NCBI GenBank assembly: GCA_020080175.1
Contig: JAGHQL010000111.1
Span: forward strand, 1-64,000
Length of the DNA stretch: 64,000 nt
Origin: Glutinoglossum americanum
Taxonomy: Eukaryota; Ascomycota; Geoglossomycetes; Geoglossales; Geoglossaceae
Direction: 5' to 3'
The position numbers were made by a program, and so were the translations under genes. Below, piece by piece: positions 57,440-64,000 of the stretch. The notes below the pieces were generated by a model. It worked only from the letters and a program-made list of their open reading frames with translations, did no database searches and was not told the origin of the DNA. The stretch's first letter is position 1. Each line of letters starts with the position of its first letter.

Positions 57440-58057
57440 TTAGACGACCGAGGCAGTTTTGACCGGGGACACGTAGAACCGCCCGCCTACCTTACTCTCC
57501 ATTATCTCCTTGTAGACAGCCGCAGCCTCAGGCTTCATGCACCCGACAAACTCCACCCTCCCAACCCCCCTCAGCCTCTTAAACGGCTCCATGAGCCGCC
57601 GAACCTTCACCATATGCACCCTCGCCGGCACCGGCTTCCACGGAATCTCGACCCTCAGCTCCCCGACCGCCGGCCGCGCCGCCAGCCACCCCACCGCGCC
57701 CTCCACCGCCTCCCGCGTCGCCACCGCCCCCGCCGCCGGCGACGCCTCCACCAGCACGCTGTACGCCCGCATCAGGTCGGCGCTGCGCGCGCCGCCCCCC
57801 GGCACGCGCGCCGCGTCCGACACGTAGATCTCGGCGCGGTTCTCGCGGTACAGGATGCGCTGCGCCTCGCTGTGGATCTGCCGGTTCGCGGCGAGGAGGG
57901 CGGGCGTGAGGCCGTTGCGGATTGCGTGCTGCGGTGGGCGGTGCGGGGAGGCGATCGTGGAGGTGGTGGTGAGGAGGTAGCGGTAGATTTTGTTGCGGAT
58001 TTCTGGGGGGAGGCGGAGGAAGGGGAAGGAGGAGGAGGAGGGGGCGGGGGTGGTCAT
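57440..58057 (-). CDS. LPPEIR-type (F-box-like / 2EXR-like) fungal protein
   Basis: Single-exon frame of 205 aa. FPFLRLPPEIRNKIYRYLL at residues 11-29 is the start of a very large fungal family related to F-box and 2EXR domains; ALLAANRQIHSEAQRILYREN (about 52-72) is its usual second motif. Members are mostly of unknown function; some may recruit substrates to ubiquitin ligases. The coding DNA is much richer in G+C than neighbouring genes, mainly through GCC/GCG alanine codons, and long frames therefore appear on the other strand too. A poly-T run (58072-58088, plus strand) lies just upstream of the start. Confidence 0.8.
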   Translation of the reverse strand: MTTPAPSSSSFPFLRLPPEIRNKIYRYLLTTTSTIASPHRPPQHAIRNGLTPALLAANRQIHSEAQRILYRENRAEIYVSDAARVPGGGARSADLMRAYSVLVEASPAAGAVATREAVEGAVGWLAARPAVGELRVEIPWKPVPARVHMVKVRRLMEPFKRLRGVGRVEFVGCMKPEAAAVYKEIMESKVGGRFYVSPVKTASVV

Positions 58058-60406
58058 TTTTGTTGGAGGTTTTTTTTTTTTTTTTTTTCCGTTGGTTTTG
58101 GGAGGTTGGAGGGCGGGGCGATGTTGGGGAGGAGGAGGAAGAAGAAGAAGAAGGGGGGGGCGGTATTTGTGTTGTCATGCACGGTGTAGCCTGTTGCCAA
58201 GCGGTGTTTCGTCACCCATACTTACGTGAGAATGGGGCTTTATAATGCCCGCTGTTGCCTCGTCGCTTGGTGTTGCGGCTCCGCTCGTCAGGCAGCTGCA
58301 AGGGGGATCTTTATATTTGGAGGGATTTTCAACCACGGGGGGTCTTGTCGAGATGACTCTGCAGCAATTTTCACGATCGATGGCTGACTAACGCGGGGGC
58401 TGTTTCGATAAGCCATTTTAAAAAGCGACAATGCGTTGCGGGTGCGCAATTTTGTTTGATGATCCCACCGCCTTTGATGGATGGTGATTAAAGGGGCGAG
58501 GTGAGGCTGAAACCCATCAGAGATTGGGGGTTAAGGTCCGGTTTCTGAGATTGAGTGTTCTTGGACCTTCGAGTCTTATTCCAACGTTCTTATGTCTGTT
58601 TGCCTCGGTATGGCAGGTGGATCTTGGATTTGGGGATTTGGCCTTTTATCAGGCATTTTTGTGTTGCCGCGTCGCAGGGGGGGTGGTCTCCGGCGTGTTT
58701 ACCGATGCCTTTCTCTTCCCCGGGGATGATGTCTGAGCGCAGGTTGGCGACTTGTCAGCCCACTCGCTTCGTTCTCAAACGAGATAAGAGCAGCGGCGTA
58801 TGCGCGATTCATGCAAAGGGCGGATACGAGCATGAGCATGTTGTATTTTGTATGTCGTAGTCGTATGTTGTACGTTGTGCGCACACTACACAATACGCGG
58901 CGCGATGTAGTGTGCAAGTCCAAGCACATGCGGAGTACATGCGGAGTACATGCGGACGGAGTACATGCGGAGTACGTGTACGGAGCAGAGAGAGGGTAAG
59001 GAATTATACCTTCACCGCTGACGGGTCGAGTGTGGAAAGCAAAAGCAGGGGAGAGCTCGCTTAGGCTGGGTTCAATAACGGGCGAGGGTTGGCGTCAGGT
59101 TCGGCCGTATCAAGATATGCCCGAAAGCCAAACATCCTTGGCGACACTTTTGTTCTGCAACTTACGTGTTCTTTGGGCGGTGACGTTGAGCGAATTCGTC
59201 ATGATGAGTCGGGCGCCCCAACTCTCTCTCCGATTCCCGCGTAGGATATCGTAAGCGCATGGTACTTTGTACGTGCGCACGCATGTATGTATTGTATGTA
59301 TTGTACGTATTTCGTTTACAATGCACTTGGAGTCTACTTCCGCCGTCCATTCCATGCGCGCGTAGCCATCCATTCGCCGCCAGAGACGGCCAATTTGCTG
59401 AACATCTAATCAGGTACTCCCGTGCTCCTTTCATAATGTGAAACCAAAGTGGCTGGGAAGGCAGCCTTCTATGGAGCCGTCGAGGCGCCGACGCCTATTC
59501 CGCGTGGGTTGAAGATTATCTTTTGGGGTCCAGCTCAGATCGCGATGGCCGCCGGCGTGTCTGATGACATTCGACCTTATCAATTTCTAAAATCAGAGTG
59601 AAAAAGAAACATGAAAAGCCCGAAGCAAAGAAAAGAAAAAGGTAGAGAGGTTCCGTTCGGATAGGTCGCGTGTTCGTATAAGCATGTTGCTCCCTGGCCG
59701 ATCTGTCCACGCCAATAGGAAAGCATGGACACCACAACTCCCAGCCGATGAAATTGGCCAAAGAGGCGGGAGCGAGTGGTTGGTGTTTACATTGCAGAAT
59801 TATGGCCTGCGCATACGCTCATACATGTCCACACCCGCCTACGCTTCCATCTGAACCGGGTTGACCGTGGGTGGAGCCTCGAAGCCGCTCACGCGACACT
59901 TCGCCCAGAGTGCGGTCCCCCAACTCGAGATATCCGCCGGAGTCGAGCCGCAGAGTTCGACGCTTCGCTAGTGTCCTTGGCTCCGATCCCAAAACCGGCT
60001 CTGGTTGCGGCCAAGACACAGAGCCGGCAAGGAAGATAATCCTTTAGTTCTTTTGCTGCGAAGCCTGAGCGCTCCGATACAGCAACCAACACGGATCGGT
60101 TCTTCAGACGACATCGTCCCTCCCCTGCCGTCACCAGTCCATTAGATACCCTTTGGTTTTTCGTAATTCTGCAACGCACCAGGAGCATAAACCTCACCCA
60201 CACCCTCCATGTGGTGCGTATTTGATTGTTCCAATGCCAAGGTCTTGGGACCAAGTATTTTCATATTAATCCGCTCACTTTGCCTCTTTTCTCAGATGGA
60301 TGCTCAGGAAGCATCTTGGCTCTTTCAATAAAGTCCTTTCCTTGGAACTCTATTGCAACGCCAGGACGAGCGTCGGCGGAAAAGTTATTTTGCCAGCTCC
60401 AAGAGA
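58058..60406. other. Intergenic 2.35 kb
   Basis: Promoter side of the LPPEIR gene and of the LicD gene. Contains a T-run (58072-58088), a GGA/AGA-rich tract (58126-58155) and an 11-bp tandem repeat (58926-58973). Open frames up to about 120 codons occur but none resembles a known protein. Confidence 0.45.
58926..58973. repeat. 11-bp tandem repeat (ACATGCGGAGT)4
   Basis: Four head-to-tail copies, the third carrying a 4-bp insertion, followed by a degenerate fifth. Non-coding. Confidence 0.9.
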
Positions 60407-61654
60407 ATGAGACATCCGTGGCTCGCTGTCGTGGTGTCCCTCTTCACGAGTGCAGCATTATCAGCTCCGCCCCGGGAGGAAGCGGGCGTGTCGGAAGAAC
60501 CGCTCGTTGATACCAAATACTTCCGTAAGTCGTCGCAATCGCCGTCAACAAAAGAGGGTTTCTCGTTTGCTAACCTAGATTGATTGACAGATGAACCTGG
60601 GTTAGTCTTGCGATGCCAGGCAGAGGGTGCGGTCTGTCTTCTCTAGATAAACCGATGGCTGACGGTTGTTGACGCGAAGGGGTGGTGATTTTGCACACAG
60701 CCACTATGACATCAGATACTACAAAGAGGTTGTTAGTTACAGCGAAAGGACCGATACCTTGCACCATATGATCCGGGCATACTTGACGACATTTCGAGAA
60801 ATGGGTATCGAAACGTGGATTGCCCATGGAACTCTGCTTGGATGGTGGTGGAATGGGAAGGTTAGTCAATCCTTTGGGAATTAGGTGTTAAGCACACACT
60901 GATTGGCCGTTGGCGAGCAGATACTGCCATGGTAGGTTTCCGCGAGCTAGAAGACTACCGTTCTCGACATTTGTGAAAATCAACCGGCTGACCCTATTTG
61001 TCATTAGGGATTGGGATCTGGATACGCAGGTGTCAGGGGCCACGCTTGATTACTTGGGCAAACACATGAACCAGACCACGCACGACTACGTCTCAGAAGA
61101 CAAGACGGTAAAACGTCGCTACTTGTTAGACGTTAACCCGCATCACGTTGAGCGTACCCGCGGCGACGGCCAAAACATAATCGACGCCCGATGGATCGAT
61201 ATCAAGACTGGGCTGTACATCGACATCACAGGCCTGAGTGAAACCCATCCAGACATTCAGCCAGGGGTATGGAGCTGCAAGAACTACCATCAGTACAACA
61301 CCCGAGACCTTTTCCCGTTAAGAGAAAGCGTCTTCGAGGGTGTCGCTACCTTGATCCCATATTCATATGACCAAATTCTCGTCAACGAGTATCAACATGG
61401 AGCTCTGGTGAACACTGAATGGCTAGGGTAAGCGTTGGATGCTCACCTCACCTAAATTACAGGATGCACAGGGAAGTAACACTTGTTTCTCTCATAGGCA
61501 CCGCTGGGACACTCATTTAAGAGAATGGGTCACCATGGACGCGCCCGAGTTGAGAGATCAACCTCAACCGCCTCCTCACGTTCCACGGAGCCTCCAAGCT
61601 CCATCTACATCAGCTGGTCTGAAGAATATATGGCGGCTCCTCAACTGGATATGA
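60407..61654 (+). CDS. LicD / Mnn4-type family protein, secretory
   Basis: Relatives transfer phosphocholine or take part in mannosyl-phosphate transfer to cell-wall glycans (LicD and yeast Mnn4). Six exons give 291 aa: 60407-60524, 60591-60600, 60701-60860, 60921-60931, 61008-61427, 61498-61654. Two are micro-exons (10 and 11 nt). Residues 1-19 (MRHPWLAVVVSLFTSAALS) form a signal peptide. Joined motifs are KYFHEPGHYDIRYY, HMIRAYLTTFREMGIETW, then HGTLLGWWWNGKILPWDWDLD, the LicD signature with its acidic metal-binding residues. LDVNPHHVERTRGDGQNIIDARWID and LPLRES-like segments follow. The length fits small secreted fungal LicD proteins, shorter than Mnn4. The exact acceptor sugar cannot be told from sequence. 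Confidence 0.88.
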
Positions 61655-62453
61655 GCGTTTCTCACCTAATCCGGGATCACCACGTCCCGTCTCCCGTTTC
61701 AGACACACTAAATTGGCATGGCGTTTGGCATCGGGTCTGGCGTTGTTTTGCAAAACGTGCGACGATCACATAGCATTATATATCTCGTTCCGGGATCCTA
61801 TGAGCATCTTACCCCCAACATCTTTGTCCCGGGAGGATAATTGCTCCTGAGGATATGTCCAGACGGGCCTAATTAACGGTACGTGGCAGTTTGATGGACG
61901 TACGTACACACATACGCGACCTTGAGCCGCCCTCACTACCCTGTCCTGACAGGGGCGGCTCTTTCGAGGATATACCTAGGCGTTGGGGTCGGGGCTGTAC
62001 AGTATAGCGTATTTACCTCGTACGTAGATATATGTACGTACAGACGAGGTGGAGATGTAATCAAAAATAAAGAAACCATAAACTTTTAGATTCTTGTTTT
62101 TGCGATTTCCAATTCTCAACGCATAGCACATGGAATATAGAGTGGAATTTTTTTTTAATTTCCTGTTCTTTTTTTACAGCTGAAGGGAAAAAAAAAAGAG
62201 GTGGAGTCGACTTTTTGGTTTTTTCTTCCAACAAAATTCCCCCACGCACACCCCCAAGCCCGTAAGATGAAAAATAAAAAGAAGGAACAGCCCGTTCTGC
62301 CCCCCCTGAACTCCCGTTGGTGAAACCACCCGCCCGCCCGCGAAAAATAGATGGAGGTGAGATTATGAAAAAAAAAAAAACAAGACTCAGAAGAACAATT
62401 TCAAATTAATACAATCCCTCCCAATCAGGATAACAAACGCACCCAACCACCAC
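61655..62453. other. Convergent 3' flanks of the LicD and DUF2358-like genes
   Basis: About 800 bp with T- and A-runs (62150-62155, 62190-62198, 62368-62380) and no supported gene. Confidence 0.5.
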
Positions 62454-63461
62454 TCAATCTCTCCTCCTATCCCTACCCCTCCTCCCAGCGATTTCGCAAC
62501 ACCCCAACGCCAATCCCTCCTCCTCCACCGCCTTCCTACCCCCTCCCTTCGCCTTGCTCAACAGCCATTCCGTGACGCTAATCACCCTCGCCGTATTGCG
62601 ATCCCAATTCGCGCCCTCATCCACATGCTCGATCGTATGGTGGAGCACGCGACCCAGCTCGTCGAACTCGAATATGAAGAGGCCATAGAACTCGCCGTCG
62701 TCCGCGCTGCTGCTAGCGGAGCCAGGCCGGACGTCTGAGAAGCCGGCGTCGCCCTGACCGGCGGCGGCGGTGGCGGCGGCGGATTTCCCGCAGGTTTTCC
62801 AGCGGACGATCAGTTTCTCGGCGTTGCTGTTGTTGGAGCTGGCGGGCGAGGCGTGGAGGCTGGTCTTCGCCATCCGCTCGCTCAGGACGTGCAGTTTGAC
62901 GTTTCCCACGATGGGGACGCGGCCCCAGGCCATCGGGGCGGTCCAGAGGGCGGCGATGTAGGCTACGCGGCCCGAGACGGCCGGGAGGTGGGGGTGCGTG
63001 GAGGGGAAGAGGTGGAGGGTTATGTGCGGGGAGAGGATTTCCTGGGGGAGAGGGGTCTGGAGGAGGGTGGGCATGTGGTCTTGGAGGATGCGGAGGGCTG
63101 GAGAGGTAAATCAGTTTACTTGTTTTATGGAGTGGTTGTTGGGTATCTGTAGGTAGGAAAGAGACTCACTCTTCCCGAGCTTCAACGTCCGCTCGTCAGG
63201 CGGCTCGCCTTTCTTCCCAACATGCTCCTCCGACCACAATCTCGGCCCCTGACTCGTAAACCACACCTCGGGTAACGCGCTACCGCCCGCTGTTACATTT
63301 GCGAGGAAGCGGCGGTGGAGTGAAGTGCATGGCGCCGGCGTCACGGCGACCGTAGAGTTGTTTGTGAGGAACGTAGCGGCAGAAGTAGCTTTCAAGACAT
63401 GGCGTTGCGTGCGTGGCAACAGGCTGGAGGAAGCGGCTTTCCGCATCAGCCTGTTGGGCAT
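62454..63461 (-). CDS. Probable mitochondrial DUF2358-like protein
   Basis: Two exons (63461-63170, 63097-62454) give 311 aa. The first ~55 residues are Arg/Ser-rich with almost no acidic residues (MPNRLMRKAASSSLLPRTQR), a likely mitochondrial presequence. The joined core GKTLRILQDHMPTLLQ, LSPHITLHLFPSTHPHLP, then GRVAYIAALWTAPMAWGRVP, LIVRWKTCGK and FYGLFIFEFDELGRVLHHTIEHVDE resembles fungal relatives of human C6orf136 (an NTF2-like fold). Some databases label such proteins as chromosome transmission fidelity 4, which I regard as a mislabel. Function unknown. Confidence 0.75.
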
Positions 63462-64000
63462 TGGGCCGGTCGTGCAGACATATGCGGGGATTAGATTATT
63501 GCTACGAAGTTGGCGATGATGGCAGCAGGACAAGAAATCTTAACGATGTTCGTTGGAATGAGTGGGGAATCACGTTTTGTTACCGCACGTGGGGTGAGTA
63601 AAGCGGCAATTGAATAGTTCCGGTCTCATATACTACGTACATGTATAGCTACTGCAACGATGATAGTTTGATAAACAGTTAGTACAACGTTTGGTAGAAG
63701 CATTTATGGTACACCCATTGCCACGGCCTTCGAAACCCCCAAAATACCGGCTGGATAGAGTGGTAATTTCTTTTTGCATCCCTGTGGATACCAGCAAGCG
63801 CAAAAGAATACAAATACCATGTGATATGAACGTTTGTTATGAATCCGTAAACTCCCGTACATGCTTCAATGTATCCAGGTGTCAATTCTCCCTACGATCA
63901 ACATCCATGCGGTCGCTACCGCGTCTCCGCCGCTGAACTGCATCGATTCTGGGGATCCCGGCTGAGGCTTCCATGACGACCGGGCTGTCGTCCGATCTGA
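63462..64000. other. Right-edge intergenic sequence
   Basis: Promoter side of the preceding gene, then about 400 bp without a recognisable frame. A gene could begin beyond the window. Confidence 0.5.

Noticed and set aside
57410-58189. 259-codon plus-strand frame opposite the LPPEIR gene
   Set aside because: Arg/Pro-rich translation caused by high GC; the opposite strand carries recognisable family motifs.

Overview
This window is nuclear DNA of a filamentous ascomycete (Pezizomycotina). The evidence is a VeA-type velvet regulator, a Hook dynein adaptor, a fungal oleate desaturase, a single-chain NADH glutamate synthase, an Emi1 twin-CX9C protein, and many short introns (about 47-155 bp) with fungal branch points close to the 3' AG. 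Hook has 13 exons and the TRAPP-II subunit has 11. That is more than is usual in Sordariomycetes and hints at an intron-rich class such as Pezizomycetes, but this is only an inference. Exon joins below were made by eye, requiring frame continuity and agreement with remembered family sequence; no alignment was run.

Layout, left to right. 1-1480 is repeat-rich: two diverged copies of a 211-bp repeat, a block of about 53-bp subrepeats, and a tRNA-like sequence beside a long inverted repeat. Then come Hook (2101-5366, -), a small I9-type protease inhibitor (5978-6446, -), the mRNA 3'-end factor Pcf11 (6995-9428, +), a small conserved hypothetical (10819-11061, -), adenylate kinase (12345-13398, -), proteasome subunit Rpn8 (13874-15169, +), oleate delta-12 desaturase (16384-17944, -), TRAPP-II subunit Trs130 (20100-25505, -), a nuclear-type protein of unknown role (26162-28291, -) and VeA (29600-31535, -). 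A 6.5-kb stretch without a recognisable gene follows. Next are Yme2 (38022-40928, -), Emi1 (41146-41751, +), cytosolic Hsp70 (42200-44214, -), a 4.4-kb stretch without a gene, glutamate synthase (48635-55321, +), a glycine-rich repeat protein (56404-57151, +), a GC-rich LPPEIR-type protein (57440-58057, -), a LicD/Mnn4-type enzyme (60407-61654, +) and a probable mitochondrial DUF2358-like protein (62454-63461, -).

The genes are mostly unrelated housekeeping functions, so this is an ordinary core chromosome arm and not a biosynthetic or defence cluster. Several pairs are head to head over short spacers (adk1/rpn8, yme2/emi1, the I9 inhibitor/pcf11) and may share promoters. Yme2 and Emi1 are both mitochondrial, which makes that pair biologically sensible. 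I found no convincing new biological system. The most unusual items are three inferred 10-11-nt micro-exons in two genes, a GC-AG terminal intron in pcf11, the inverted repeat near 1.3 kb, and the long gene-free region upstream of veA.
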